IMG/VR virus record: IMGVR_UViG_3300042563_002299
Span: 1-64,000 of that record
From: a virus
Length of the DNA stretch: 64,000 nucleotides
Reading direction: 5' to 3' (one strand)
Numbering within the stretch: position 1 is the first letter of the stretch; each line of letters starts with the position of its first letter. A model generated the notes under the pieces. That model had not been told where the DNA came from, made no database searches, and saw only the letters and a program-made list of their open reading frames with translations. This document shows, in pieces, positions 33,046-43,214 of the stretch. Made by a program: the position numbers and the translations under genes.

Positions 33046-33342
33046 TTACTGAAAATTAAACTGCGTTCCATCCATAAAGAAGTAATATTGTAAATTTTGG
33101 AACTGTTTTGGCGCTCCTTCAACTGTACAATAAATTATTTCAGACACTGAACATCCGTTTGAATCGGTTAAAGTTAATTGTAGTGCGGGTGCGGTGTTGA
33201 ATTGAGATGGTAAAGTAAAAGTTACAGGAAAAGTGGTTCCACTACCAACATAAGAGCAATTATTTCCATAAACATCACATGCAACACCACTAAATGGTGG
33301 TGTAACACTTGTAGCACTATAAACTATTACTTGATTTGCCAC
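33046..33342 (-). CDS. Small fibre-type protein, paralogue of 22982-23203
   Basis: A 98-residue protein with V-Y-x-N-N-C-x-YV, F-T-LP and D-S-NGC-x3-E, matching the plus-strand gene at 22982 in order and spacing. It has a longer aromatic C-terminus (YYFFMDGTQFNF). It lies 3 nt after the SprB-like repeat protein and is likely a fibre component. Confidence 0.75.
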   Translation of the reverse strand: MANQVIVYSATSVTPPFSGVACDVYGNNCSYVGSGTTFPVTFTLPSQFNTAPALQLTLTDSNGCSVSEIIYCTVEGAPKQFQNLQYYFFMDGTQFNFQ

Positions 33343-33344
33343 GA

Positions 33345-35531
33345 CTAACTACAACTAACACAAGATATGTCATAATCAATCAACAAGTTGACTTTTATTT
33401 CAGTATCTTGTAATGGATTTATTTGTTGAACTGTACAGTTTTTAGTTGTATCCTCACATGCTGTTGTTATTGTAATCCTATTTGATATTACATCAACAGT
33501 AACACTTGATATACCTGAAAAACTTTCCAAAATATTTATAATGGCATCCGCCCAAACCGTATCACTTGGATAATCTGTGGTTCCTGTTGAAGTGTAGAAC
33601 TGTGTTTGTGCTGATACCCCACCAACCTCAGCGTAAATCGTAAAGTCAGCAGAATTAATAATACAATTTGTATCACCACTTGTAAGATCGTAAAAACCTT
33701 CTAAGTACATGGACCTTATCGTCTTTTTCTGTATTAAACCACTATCAAAGAATTGTTCCTCACAAACAGTATAGTATCTATAATCCACATATTTTTTAGT
33801 TCCAGTAAGAGTTACCGATTTTGTTAAAGAACACCCACTTACATCAGTACAAGTTAAACTATATGTCCCTGCGGTAAGACCACTAACCGTAGATCCTGTT
33901 TGCCCGTTAATACTTCCTCCACTCCATACTAAATTAAATGGTGGTTCCCCTGAAAAAATAAAAGTAGTGATTGACCCATCGTTACCATTAAATGGTTGTG
34001 AAGCAAATAAATCAAAATAAACCGATTCACTATAATCAACATAAACAGCAAAACTCTGAATACAATTTGGTGTACCAGAATCTTGTACCGTAAGCGTATA
34101 ATTACCCCATTTTAGGTTATTAAAAATACCAACAGGACTTGTTGTACTTGTTGGATTATAAGTTGGGCCTGTCAATGTAAATAAGTAAGGTAATGTACCT
34201 CCCGTCGAAACAACAACTTCAATTCTACCATTATCCCCCCCACATGTCGTTCCTGTAACTGCGGTTGTTGCACTATATAAATTAGTTGAGCTAATTGTTG
34301 TTGTTGCAGTATAAGTACAACCAGCGGATGTTACCGTTACTAAGTAATTACCATTAGGTAACCCATTAAATGTCTGATTTGGATTTCCTAACACACCAAC
34401 TTGTTGTATTCCTGAACTACCTGAAACTGAAATTAGTAAGTTAGCCTCGGTACTATTTCCATTATCAACCAAAACTTGTATTGATCCACTACTTGTAGAA
34501 CAAAATGAATTAGTTGTGTTAACAGCAACCGTACTAAATGAGTTTGGTGTTTGTAAAGTAACGCTATCAAATATCGTACATAAACCAGCATCAGTTACCA
34601 AGAAAGAGTATGCTCCCGATGATAAACCTGTAAATGTTAATGACGTATCAAACGTTATTCCAACTTGACCCGAAGATCCGCTGAAAAAATAAGGTGCGGT
34701 TCCATTTGCAACTATAAACTCAACTTCCCCGTCGTTCGCAAAACAACTTGGTTGCTGAATCGTTATAAAACCGGCAGATTGTAATGGTGCAACGGTATTA
34801 ACAAAATATGATTGTGAACTACTACAACCGGATGAGTTAGTTATATCAACAATGTAAGTACCACTTGTTAACCCTGTAACTGTTGTACCTGTTTGTCCGT
34901 TTACATTTGAACTCCAGTTTATCGTATAAGCAGAAATTGGAGGAGTTAAACCTGTAATAAATATTTTTCCACTTCCTCCACCAATACAACTAGCATCGTC
35001 AACAACATATCCACCAAATGTGAATCCTGTTGATGGTGTTAAAATAACTGAAGCCGTTATCCCTGTACATCCACCACCATCGTTAGCAACTATATAGTAC
35101 GTTCCCGCAGATAAGTTGGTGAACTCATAATAAGGTGTTGGTGTTATTGCTGATGTTATGTAATTATCACTACCATCGTAAAGAATAAATGACGCATTCC
35201 CATAAACTGTAGGTGTAAACCCTGTAATAACACCATTATCTAAACCACACGAAGGTGCTGTCGAATCAATAGTTACAGTTGTACCTGTTGAAATGTAAAA
35301 TGGTTGGACTATTTTGGTGGTCACGTTCGCAACATTAACATAATAAGTACCACCTGTCAGTCCCGTCACATAATAAAAAGTAGTACTTGCAGATGAAGGT
35401 AGATATAAACCGGCAGCATCCGCAACACTATATGTGGCAGTATCACCGGTTATGTTAAAAAACACCGCACCTGATCCTGTATTACTACAGTCACCAGTGA
35501 CGCTTAAATTATATACTTGAATGTACCCCAT
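33345..35531 (-). CDS. SprB-like repeat adhesin/fibre protein
   Basis: A 728-residue protein made of about seven repeats of roughly 80 residues, each with a CG-x-DNG-x-I or SC-x3-DG core, an NGTAPY/GTLPYLF turn, and the ending GLSSGAYS-x2-V-x-D. This is the repeat type of Flavobacterium SprB and other Bacteroidota gliding/adhesion proteins. A distinct C-terminal domain (about 575-728) follows. It overlaps gene 35531-38518 by one base (TAATG), showing coupling. Possible host-adhesin mimic in the virion. Confidence 0.85.
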   Translation of the reverse strand: MGYIQVYNLSVTGDCSNTGSGAVFFNITGDTATYSVADAAGLYLPSSASTTFYYVTGLTGGTYYVNVANVTTKIVQPFYISTGTTVTIDSTAPSCGLDNGVITGFTPTVYGNASFILYDGSDNYITSAITPTPYYEFTNLSAGTYYIVANDGGGCTGITASVILTPSTGFTFGGYVVDDASCIGGGSGKIFITGLTPPISAYTINWSSNVNGQTGTTVTGLTSGTYIVDITNSSGCSSSQSYFVNTVAPLQSAGFITIQQPSCFANDGEVEFIVANGTAPYFFSGSSGQVGITFDTSLTFTGLSSGAYSFLVTDAGLCTIFDSVTLQTPNSFSTVAVNTTNSFCSTSSGSIQVLVDNGNSTEANLLISVSGSSGIQQVGVLGNPNQTFNGLPNGNYLVTVTSAGCTYTATTTISSTNLYSATTAVTGTTCGGDNGRIEVVVSTGGTLPYLFTLTGPTYNPTSTTSPVGIFNNLKWGNYTLTVQDSGTPNCIQSFAVYVDYSESVYFDLFASQPFNGNDGSITTFIFSGEPPFNLVWSGGSINGQTGSTVSGLTAGTYSLTCTDVSGCSLTKSVTLTGTKKYVDYRYYTVCEEQFFDSGLIQKKTIRSMYLEGFYDLTSGDTNCIINSADFTIYAEVGGVSAQTQFYTSTGTTDYPSDTVWADAIINILESFSGISSVTVDVISNRITITTACEDTTKNCTVQQINPLQDTEIKVNLLIDYDISCVSCS

Positions 35532-38518
35532 TATTGATTACAAAATATTTCAAATTCAATTCCTATGTTTATTTGGAAGTCGTCAAAATTAGGAATACAG
35601 TTATTGTTAAATACAACCACATTTTCATTGTCCACATCAATATTATAACTATAACCTGATGTTAGTAAATTATCTAAAGCGTCTCCCAAAGCATTAACCC
35701 ATTGAGTGTCGGTAGGATATTGACTTGGTCCAATTCCACTGAAGAATCCGTATTGTTGTATTAATACTCCGTTTTGTCTTATATCAACATACCAACTTGA
35801 TGAAACCGTATTTATCGAACACACGGTTGAGTTTAAACCATTTTGAGTAAAGAAGTTTTGTAATGTTTGAGTTAAAACAACACCAAAAGAACTAATTAAC
35901 GGATCACTATTCCAAGGATATAAACCACAAATAACTTCTTGTACAGGACAATCTAAAACATAAAGTTGTGTTGATAAAGTACAAGGTTTACAAGGTACCG
36001 GTATAAATCTACAACCTTCTTGTCTTCTCCAAACAAATTTTTGTCTGTGTAGAACAGAATTTTCTAACCTAACACCAGTGTTCCATATTGTTGTAGCAGG
36101 AACCATTTGTTCTACCATTCTAATCCAATAGTTACCCATACCATTCACATAATCAATCATCGTTTGATATGTGAAATTATCATTTTCAATACCCGCTAAT
36201 TTTTGTGATTCCAAGTATCTCCAATAAATTGATTGTAATGTGGGGTACCCACCTGTTTTACCATCAGTGATTGTTTGTCTATTTCGGACATTAATCATAT
36301 TCCTCCAAAACGTTTGAGCAAACTCAAAGAATGTTTTTTGTTTTGGTTTCGGAACAATTGTTGTCCAATCAATACCACCCAATTTAGGATATGGGTTTGG
36401 TATATCACAAGGTGTTGGTGGTGTATAGAATAACCCTTGTTCAGGTATTGGGAAGTTATATTGACGAGACATTGTCCATACATCATAAACCAAACCTTGA
36501 GCCGGGTTCATCATAATATCAACATTCTTAACATTCAATGTTAAACATTCTTCCCCCACCTCATAATAAGAATTAAATCCACCCTCAAAACTTGTTCTTA
36601 AAGTTGGGTCTGAATCAGTCCAACTCTTTTTATTATCGGCAACTCTTCTTAACTTAAACCCTAAGTTCAAATAAGGGAATTGTCTGTATCGTTGTAAATA
36701 TTCTTCACCGTAATTAAATGGTAATAGTTGAGTTTGATAATTTGGGTTATTACCTGTAAATAATAAATTTGTTGGTACCGCAAACTCAGGCATTCTGTGT
36801 TGTGGTGTGGACTCAAACCATCCCCCACCAATTTGGAAGTAATATGTTTCAGATGCGGTTGGCATTTGAGGACAACCGAACGCGTCAACAGGATAATCAC
36901 CTCTATCCGTTAAAACATTAGAATTAACCGAAAATGTTGTGAATCCCGTATATTGAACCCCTTGAATGTAGAATATATTATCACCTTGTAATACGGGTAA
37001 TTGTAAACTTATCGTACCACCTGTAATTTGGAAGTATTGTTTTTCAAACTCCCTCATGTTGATTCGTTGATCCGCAACATAGATGTATTCATTAAAATCA
37101 ATCAACGCTTCAGGTGCACCAACCATTCTTAATAAACACTCAATAGATTTTCTTGTACCTTTTGATTTAAAAAGGTAAGCTGAGTTTAATATTAAGTTCC
37201 TATAGAACTGATAGTTGATCTCTTCAGGTGTTGGTCCGATTTGTAAACCAGGGAATGTATTAGGTTGTGTTGAGAATACCGCCTGTAGTAACTCCTCATT
37301 GGATATTGGTGAGAAATTTGTGGTCCAACCCAAAGTTTGAGCCAAGTTTTTCAATAATTGTGATGGTATATCGTTCTGTACGGTATAATGAACACTATTA
37401 ATATTACCTAAAGCCGATATGAAAGATTTTGTCTCATCGAAACTTCTTCCATAAATCTGTAATAATTTTTCGAATTTTTGGTCAGGTGTATCAAACTCTT
37501 TTAATGCTCCTGTTGTAAAAAATCTTGAAATTAAGTTTGTATTATATTGATCTAAATTGATCGCAAAGTCATTAATCTGTGTTAAGTAGTTATCAAAACT
37601 TGATGTGATGATATCTAAGTTCCAAATACCCGCTTTAGGGAATGTTGCATACTCACTTGAGATCGCAAATGAACCATCTTCCAATTCTTTTGGTACAACA
37701 AACTTAGCTGTGTAAGCCGGTGTTATTTGTCTGTTAAGCAAAAAGTTCTCAACCGGATCAAACTTAAGATTAAACACTTTATTAACCTCAAAGTCATTTG
37801 GTCTAATTACCAAATAATCATAAGATATTTGATTACCACTAAATGGATTTCCATCAACAATGATTTTTAAACTAGTTGAACTACTATCGGTAGGGTATAA
37901 ATAATTAAGAGGGTATTGTTGTCCGTTAATGAATAGAATATATTTTTTATACTCTAATTTCATATTTCTTAATATTGAAACCTCATTTTCACTAAACCTC
38001 ATGTTGGTTTCAGCGTTTTGTGAGTAATCAATATCAAAAGGGTTTCTTATTGAAGATAATAAAATCTCTAATGTTGTATCATTTTCAATAGAATCATAAC
38101 TTATATTGAATGCGGTTTCTTGGTTAATGAATTTGTCCGTTTGTGGTGCAATTTCTAAACCAGCGGGAAAGAAGTTAATTATCTTTGTTATTGAGACCGA
38201 AAATCTTTTAACTAATGAACCATATTGGGTAAAGTTTGTTACCTGACTTAAATCGTAATTAGGATAAACTCGGTAGTTTGCCGCTAATATTTCTGCGGAC
38301 TCTACGTTTGTATCAATATTAATAGATTCTAAATTGATAGGATCAGAAAATGTACCTATCGTAAAAGTTCTATTCTGTTTTTCGGTAATGTTTGTTGTGA
38401 AATTAAAATTCGCTTGTGTCAAACCTCCGCCAGCAACAAGTTGTACCCCAACTAAATTGTTAGAGAATTGATTTGCTGCACTACTTTGAGGCGGACAAGT
38501 AAATTTCTGTGTTGCCAT
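35531..38518 (-). CDS. Large baseplate/tail protein
   Basis: A 995-residue structural protein. The middle has FEKLLQIYGRSFDETKSFI and YLFKSKGTRKSIECLLRMVGAPEAL, a region resembling phage tail protein I/baseplate-arm connectors (landmarks only). The position between fibres and the central baseplate genes supports a baseplate-to-fibre adaptor. One-base overlaps on both sides tie it to its neighbours. Exact T4 counterpart not assigned. Confidence 0.75.
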   Translation of the reverse strand: MATQKFTCPPQSSAANQFSNNLVGVQLVAGGGLTQANFNFTTNITEKQNRTFTIGTFSDPINLESINIDTNVESAEILAANYRVYPNYDLSQVTNFTQYGSLVKRFSVSITKIINFFPAGLEIAPQTDKFINQETAFNISYDSIENDTTLEILLSSIRNPFDIDYSQNAETNMRFSENEVSILRNMKLEYKKYILFINGQQYPLNYLYPTDSSSTSLKIIVDGNPFSGNQISYDYLVIRPNDFEVNKVFNLKFDPVENFLLNRQITPAYTAKFVVPKELEDGSFAISSEYATFPKAGIWNLDIITSSFDNYLTQINDFAINLDQYNTNLISRFFTTGALKEFDTPDQKFEKLLQIYGRSFDETKSFISALGNINSVHYTVQNDIPSQLLKNLAQTLGWTTNFSPISNEELLQAVFSTQPNTFPGLQIGPTPEEINYQFYRNLILNSAYLFKSKGTRKSIECLLRMVGAPEALIDFNEYIYVADQRINMREFEKQYFQITGGTISLQLPVLQGDNIFYIQGVQYTGFTTFSVNSNVLTDRGDYPVDAFGCPQMPTASETYYFQIGGGWFESTPQHRMPEFAVPTNLLFTGNNPNYQTQLLPFNYGEEYLQRYRQFPYLNLGFKLRRVADNKKSWTDSDPTLRTSFEGGFNSYYEVGEECLTLNVKNVDIMMNPAQGLVYDVWTMSRQYNFPIPEQGLFYTPPTPCDIPNPYPKLGGIDWTTIVPKPKQKTFFEFAQTFWRNMINVRNRQTITDGKTGGYPTLQSIYWRYLESQKLAGIENDNFTYQTMIDYVNGMGNYWIRMVEQMVPATTIWNTGVRLENSVLHRQKFVWRRQEGCRFIPVPCKPCTLSTQLYVLDCPVQEVICGLYPWNSDPLISSFGVVLTQTLQNFFTQNGLNSTVCSINTVSSSWYVDIRQNGVLIQQYGFFSGIGPSQYPTDTQWVNALGDALDNLLTSGYSYNIDVDNENVVVFNNNCIPNFDDFQINIGIEFEIFCNQ

Positions 38519-39423
38519 TAAGCTGTGATATTGTTAAATGCTTTAGAGAAGTCGATATTTTCACCACGATTTTGTCTAACCTCATAAAGAAGAGAGTTAA
38601 ACTGATCTTTAATTTCATACAAGTTGTATTGTTGATAGATGTTATTATCAGCATCGTAAATAGTGTAGATACCGTCCTCAATAGATTTAGTTTGATTACC
38701 GTAAAGTGCAATTGCAAGTGTTGAAATGTCTTGATCAACAATTTCAATTTCAGTACTTATAGGGTTGAAGTATGTATTTGAAATAATGATACTTTGGTTT
38801 GGTTGACCTATAAATGGTGTTGCACTTGGTTTGTTAGTAGGTGATGATGAAGGTGATAACGTACAAAATAGTAGGTTTGTTGCTCCCTCAACATAAGCAT
38901 ATCTAATAGATTTTTGAATTGTGTTTGTTAGGTTTTGTACCACAGGTTCACAATAGAACGATGAAGTAATGATCCTAAAAAAGTTAGGTATTTTAGTCCC
39001 ATCAGGATTTAAATATTCAACTCTAAAACCAACTAACCCCTGATTAACGAATTTGTTTCTATATTCAACTGGAACGTTATTAAGGTCAATCACAAGACCC
39101 TTTACATTTGGTAATGCCGATAAGACACCACAATCAGTAATTGTTGTTCTGATTTGTGCCGGTCTAATCATTAGAGTATAAATCCCTAATTTGTTAAATT
39201 GGTCTGCCGGTAGTTTAAGGTTATATAAACCACCTAATATTTCAACACTACTTCCACCTGTATTGGCGTTATTGAAGTATGGTCTCAACACATCTTGAGC
39301 ATTCAAAGTTGTTAGTGTGAAGTTCTGAGTATCGTCTCTTGATTCTGTATAAACCACTACGATCTCAACGTCTTCAGGACTAACGTCTGATGGTCTTATA
39401 GTTCCGTAATTACCTGTTGCCAT
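38518..39423 (-). CDS. Structural (baseplate/tail) protein
   Basis: A 301-residue protein with beta-rich N-terminal domain and Pro/Ser-rich linker (SPSSSPTNKPSATP, about 190-205) before a helical C-terminus. No family recognised. Shares a base with the 995-residue gene. It has a TATTTAT box 22 nt upstream, so it may open a separate transcript for the fibre cluster. Confidence 0.75.
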   Translation of the reverse strand: MATGNYGTIRPSDVSPEDVEIVVVYTESRDDTQNFTLTTLNAQDVLRPYFNNANTGGSSVEILGGLYNLKLPADQFNKLGIYTLMIRPAQIRTTITDCGVLSALPNVKGLVIDLNNVPVEYRNKFVNQGLVGFRVEYLNPDGTKIPNFFRIITSSFYCEPVVQNLTNTIQKSIRYAYVEGATNLLFCTLSPSSSPTNKPSATPFIGQPNQSIIISNTYFNPISTEIEIVDQDISTLAIALYGNQTKSIEDGIYTIYDADNNIYQQYNLYEIKDQFNSLLYEVRQNRGENIDFSKAFNNITA

Positions 39424-39445
39424 TTTTAATCTTTTTTCCTTTTTT

Positions 39446-39452
39446 ATAAATA
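39446..39452 (-). promoter_or_regulatory. TATTTAT box before gene 38518-39423
   Basis: TATTTAT 22 nt before the ATG at 39423. The flanks AAC and AAAAA match the copy before the 1860-residue gene. Confidence 0.45.
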
Positions 39453-39453
39453 G

Positions 39454-40629
39454 TTATGTGGACACTTTTTCAACATTAAAATATTTGTATCCGTATTTTT
39501 CTAAATCACCCACATTATCGACTTCACCTAACCTCATCACATTTTCCAATGCAGTATATTTGCCTCGTTCAATAAAGACATTTGTTATAATTTCGGGTTC
39601 GTCAATAACATTTAATAATGCCTCATTCTTTGTTAGAGCACTTAAAACTAAATCACCTGGTACTAAACCATACGAATCAACTACATAAATTGTATAGTCC
39701 TCGTAATCAAAATAGTTTACACCATTGATCGTATAAGCCGAATACGACCCTGTTGGGTCAACACCCCAATATGTTCCTATCGAACCTGTGTTTCCTGTAA
39801 CCTGAATACCTAATTTATATTTCCCGCCAGCCAAGTTTATCTTTGGTCCGTATTGTGATAAATCATTAAGTGTTGATTCAGTAAATCCTGTAATAACAAA
39901 TGGTACCGAAGTATAGTTGTAAGAGTAATAATCAGTCACATCGGTATTTGAATCACCTGTGAATATATAGTCGTAACTTATTGGTGTTGCAGACCAACTA
40001 CCGCCAGCAGGATAAAACACAATATTACCCTGTGGATTTGTTATTGTTACATTTGAATATGGTACTGTTACGGGTTTCTCAACTTTAGATATACCCCAAG
40101 GCGAATTAGCCGTTAGAGTAATTGTGTAGTTGTTTGATGCCGTCGGGTAGATGTGAGTTAAAGGTGTAATACCAACAACCGATTGTTGTGGTGACCCATC
40201 ACCCCAATCCAAAGTATAGGTCGATAATTGTAAAAACTTAATAAACTCTAAATCGGAAGTATTATAAAAAGTATATGTATACGGATTTATAGTATTAGCC
40301 GTAGCGATAAAATTATTTAATACATCCGCCTGTAACATTAAACCATCAGTTGGGGTGTAATAACCCAAATCAACCGCAGATTCAGTTAACATAATATTAA
40401 CTGAAAGTCCTGTTAAGAACGATGTTCCACCTGTGTTACCCGATAAAATATAATCCATAGGTAGATAAACACCAGTTGTTCCTGTTGTAGTTGCACTTAT
40501 TGTTGTTTCGGTTAAACAACAAGGATCAATAATAGTGGTAATATCTGTTTCCCCTGTGTATGGAACAAATACAAGATCACTCTTGATGTTTTCGGGTGAA
40601 ATAATAAACTTATATTCTTGTAATTCCAT
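39454..40629 (-). CDS. Structural protein with PKD-like domain
   Basis: A 391-residue protein. A PKD-type Ig-like domain is visible at about 140-200: LDWGDGSPQ, a conserved turn of these domains, then HIYPTASNNYTITLTA. The remainder is Tyr/Gly/Thr-rich beta structure. It starts with the stop of gene 40629-41432 (TAATG, shared A). PKD domains in phage tails usually serve as spacers or weak glycan binders. Confidence 0.8.
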   Translation of the reverse strand: MELQEYKFIISPENIKSDLVFVPYTGETDITTIIDPCCLTETTISATTTGTTGVYLPMDYILSGNTGGTSFLTGLSVNIMLTESAVDLGYYTPTDGLMLQADVLNNFIATANTINPYTYTFYNTSDLEFIKFLQLSTYTLDWGDGSPQQSVVGITPLTHIYPTASNNYTITLTANSPWGISKVEKPVTVPYSNVTITNPQGNIVFYPAGGSWSATPISYDYIFTGDSNTDVTDYYSYNYTSVPFVITGFTESTLNDLSQYGPKINLAGGKYKLGIQVTGNTGSIGTYWGVDPTGSYSAYTINGVNYFDYEDYTIYVVDSYGLVPGDLVLSALTKNEALLNVIDEPEIITNVFIERGKYTALENVMRLGEVDNVGDLEKYGYKYFNVEKVST

Positions 40630-41432
40630 TATGGATTAACGTATTCGTACCATTTTATCGGTGTTAAAGAATCACCAACCCTTAAGTTGGTTGATGTTGA
40701 GAACACTTCGTATGTTTTGTTGTTATAATTTAAATCTACTCTATAATAGAAATATGTTGAGTTATCAAAAGTGAATTTATCAGGTATGATTAAATTTTGT
40801 CGGGTATTGGTCATTCTCTTAAAAACACCGGTTCTTGCATCAAAGAAACTTGCCGTCATATAAAATTCATCGATATTAATCACCTCACGACTTCTTAACC
40901 AATAAATGAAAAACCCTTCTTTATCACCAATATAATCTAAAACCATTTTTGGTTTCTTAATCTCAACAGGTGGAACCAAAGGTGATAAAACCACCGTTTC
41001 TGTTCTACCTTGTTGTACCGGTAAAATAATCGATAAATAAAGTTGTTGTGTCTTTTCGTTATCACTATCAAACAAATCCAACTTAAAAAACGATTTAATA
41101 AATGGTTTAGCGTAATAATATACTTGTTCTGTGGTAAATCCGAGATCTAAATATGAATTATCCCAAGACCCTACGGTTGTTGCCGTAATTGGTTGTGAGT
41201 AATCATAAAAGTAAAATTCGTAATCAATCGCCGAATCTAAATTAGGAAATACATTATGTGCAAACCTTGATATTTCAAAGTCGGTCGCGGTTCCAATAAC
41301 TTGTTTTAAGATAGTTGTCTCGTATTCTGTGATCGCTTCATCTCTACCAGTAAAATCCCATTGCATATTAATTGGGATATTAATAGATTGGTCTAAATCT
41401 GTTTTTAATATTTTTACTTTATTCGCATTCAT
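40629..41432 (-). CDS. Structural (baseplate) protein
   Basis: A 267-residue protein of the baseplate cluster with no recognised motif, beta-rich with Tyr-rich segments (YYYAKPFIKSFFKL). It overlaps gene 41419-43212 by 14 nt and the PKD gene by one base. Confidence 0.75.
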   Translation of the reverse strand: MNANKVKILKTDLDQSINIPINMQWDFTGRDEAITEYETTILKQVIGTATDFEISRFAHNVFPNLDSAIDYEFYFYDYSQPITATTVGSWDNSYLDLGFTTEQVYYYAKPFIKSFFKLDLFDSDNEKTQQLYLSIILPVQQGRTETVVLSPLVPPVEIKKPKMVLDYIGDKEGFFIYWLRSREVINIDEFYMTASFFDARTGVFKRMTNTRQNLIIPDKFTFDNSTYFYYRVDLNYNNKTYEVFSTSTNLRVGDSLTPIKWYEYVNP

Positions 41433-43212
41433 CTACTAATGGATCCTCAATTGTGTTTATGTTCTGTGGAACTTTACCTATTTGTGCGTAATCACTTGGT
41501 ATGTTAAAATCTTCAGGTGTTATCCTAAAAATCGTATTAACGTATGGATAATGACCCCCATTCATAAATGGAAAATCAATACCAATACCTTCATTATCTA
41601 TAAAACCATATGGATATAAATCCCTCCATCTAAACAATGCGTTTGTTGTGGAGTAATATGCGTAAGGTGGAATACCAACTACACTTGTTGAACTTCCTTC
41701 CTCAATATAATCGGAGAATGCTCCGATTTGAATTGGATTATGTGGTTGATAAAAATACCCTATTTGATTACTACTATTTAACCCATTATCAACGATTGCA
41801 AACCAATTTTGGTTGAATTTTATTTTGTGTTGATAAGTTGATATAACTCTTTCTAACTGATTGAAGTTATTCCATTCACAAAAATCTCCGTCGATTGTGT
41901 CACCTGATGATAATAATTGATTGTAAAAAAACGGTCCTGTCCCAACCAAAGAATTGTATTGTCCTTGTGGTATATTTGTATTTGAATTGGGGTTATTTTG
42001 ATCCCACCAAGTTTGGGGTTTTTTGTTCTGTAAAAACGTATTAAAGTCCCAACCTTGTTTCATATTTCTTGTCCACCCAAAATAACCTCTCCAAATTGTC
42101 GTAAAAAATAATTCAGTTAGTGGTCTGTTTTGATTATCTATTAATCCACTTATATTGATATCACAATTGAATGATAATGTGTAGGACCTACTACCTTCTT
42201 TAACAGATGTTCTTTGTTTTTCATTTGGTGTTAGAACTTTTATCTCACATTTCTTTTTATCACCATAGATGTTTCTTTCAAAACCGGCATTAACTAAAAC
42301 AGCACAATTAGGGTCAGTAATGATTTTGTGTTTACGAATATAATATTGACTTACCGTGTCCGCAGAATTAGCGGCATTTATTACCCTCCTAAATGTCCCT
42401 TGAGTGTTTGTTTGGAATGTCGTACCAGTATATCCAACATTTCGTATGTTGAAGATGTATTCATCAGATCCTGACCCTCCATCACCCAAACTAGTTACTT
42501 GGAACATTTGGTTTCCGTTGTAATTTACAGATAGATAAACATATTCTCCAACCGTTAACCCGTGTTTCATTGGTGTCTTGAATACTATATTATTACGTAA
42601 AGTATTTGATCCTACCACAATATAATATGGTATCCCATTCGATGCGACCCAACTCCAAGTTATATTTGTGTCCGGTTCTACGGTAAATAAAGTTTTGGTG
42701 AAATCATTTGCGTAAGCATAACTTATATAATGAGACCAGTTATAGGTCGTTGCACTTACACTTTTAAAGTTTAAGTGATTACTTGGTGGTTGAGTATAAC
42801 CCACAACACTATTATCCGTCCTGATGAAATCAAATTCAGAGTATTGTGGTAGACCTTCCCACGGCACACTTTGATCTGTCGCAAATGGGGGTTGATTACC
42901 TTGATAATAGTAGTTTTGAGCATTACCTACCGCGTTAGTATAATATAAGTTATCTCTATATGGAACATAAGTAGTTTCACCTGAAATTGCGTTCTCAAAT
43001 AAGATTGTGAACTTGGTGACCGGTCTAAATATGGTTGACGCTTGTCGTTCTTCTTCAAATACATTTACCAAATTTAAATCAACACTTCTGTCATATTCAA
43101 TTAAATCTTTACTTGTTTGACTGAACGGTATGTTTATAAACTGATCGGTTCTCGGTGCGGATTTATATCTCTGTGTTGACGATATTATTCTTTCTGTTGG
43201 ATCTACGGTCAT
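41419..43212 (-). CDS. Structural (baseplate/tail) protein
   Basis: A 597-residue protein rich in Asn, Tyr and Thr. It starts MTVDPTERIISSTQRYK. It lies 2 nt after the 1860-residue gene, in the same orientation and without its own TATTTAT box, so it is probably expressed from the same transcript. No domain recognised. Confidence 0.75.
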   Translation of the reverse strand: MTVDPTERIISSTQRYKSAPRTDQFINIPFSQTSKDLIEYDRSVDLNLVNVFEEERQASTIFRPVTKFTILFENAISGETTYVPYRDNLYYTNAVGNAQNYYYQGNQPPFATDQSVPWEGLPQYSEFDFIRTDNSVVGYTQPPSNHLNFKSVSATTYNWSHYISYAYANDFTKTLFTVEPDTNITWSWVASNGIPYYIVVGSNTLRNNIVFKTPMKHGLTVGEYVYLSVNYNGNQMFQVTSLGDGGSGSDEYIFNIRNVGYTGTTFQTNTQGTFRRVINAANSADTVSQYYIRKHKIITDPNCAVLVNAGFERNIYGDKKKCEIKVLTPNEKQRTSVKEGSRSYTLSFNCDINISGLIDNQNRPLTELFFTTIWRGYFGWTRNMKQGWDFNTFLQNKKPQTWWDQNNPNSNTNIPQGQYNSLVGTGPFFYNQLLSSGDTIDGDFCEWNNFNQLERVISTYQHKIKFNQNWFAIVDNGLNSSNQIGYFYQPHNPIQIGAFSDYIEEGSSTSVVGIPPYAYYSTTNALFRWRDLYPYGFIDNEGIGIDFPFMNGGHYPYVNTIFRITPEDFNIPSDYAQIGKVPQNINTIEDPLVDECE

Positions 43213-43214
43213 TA

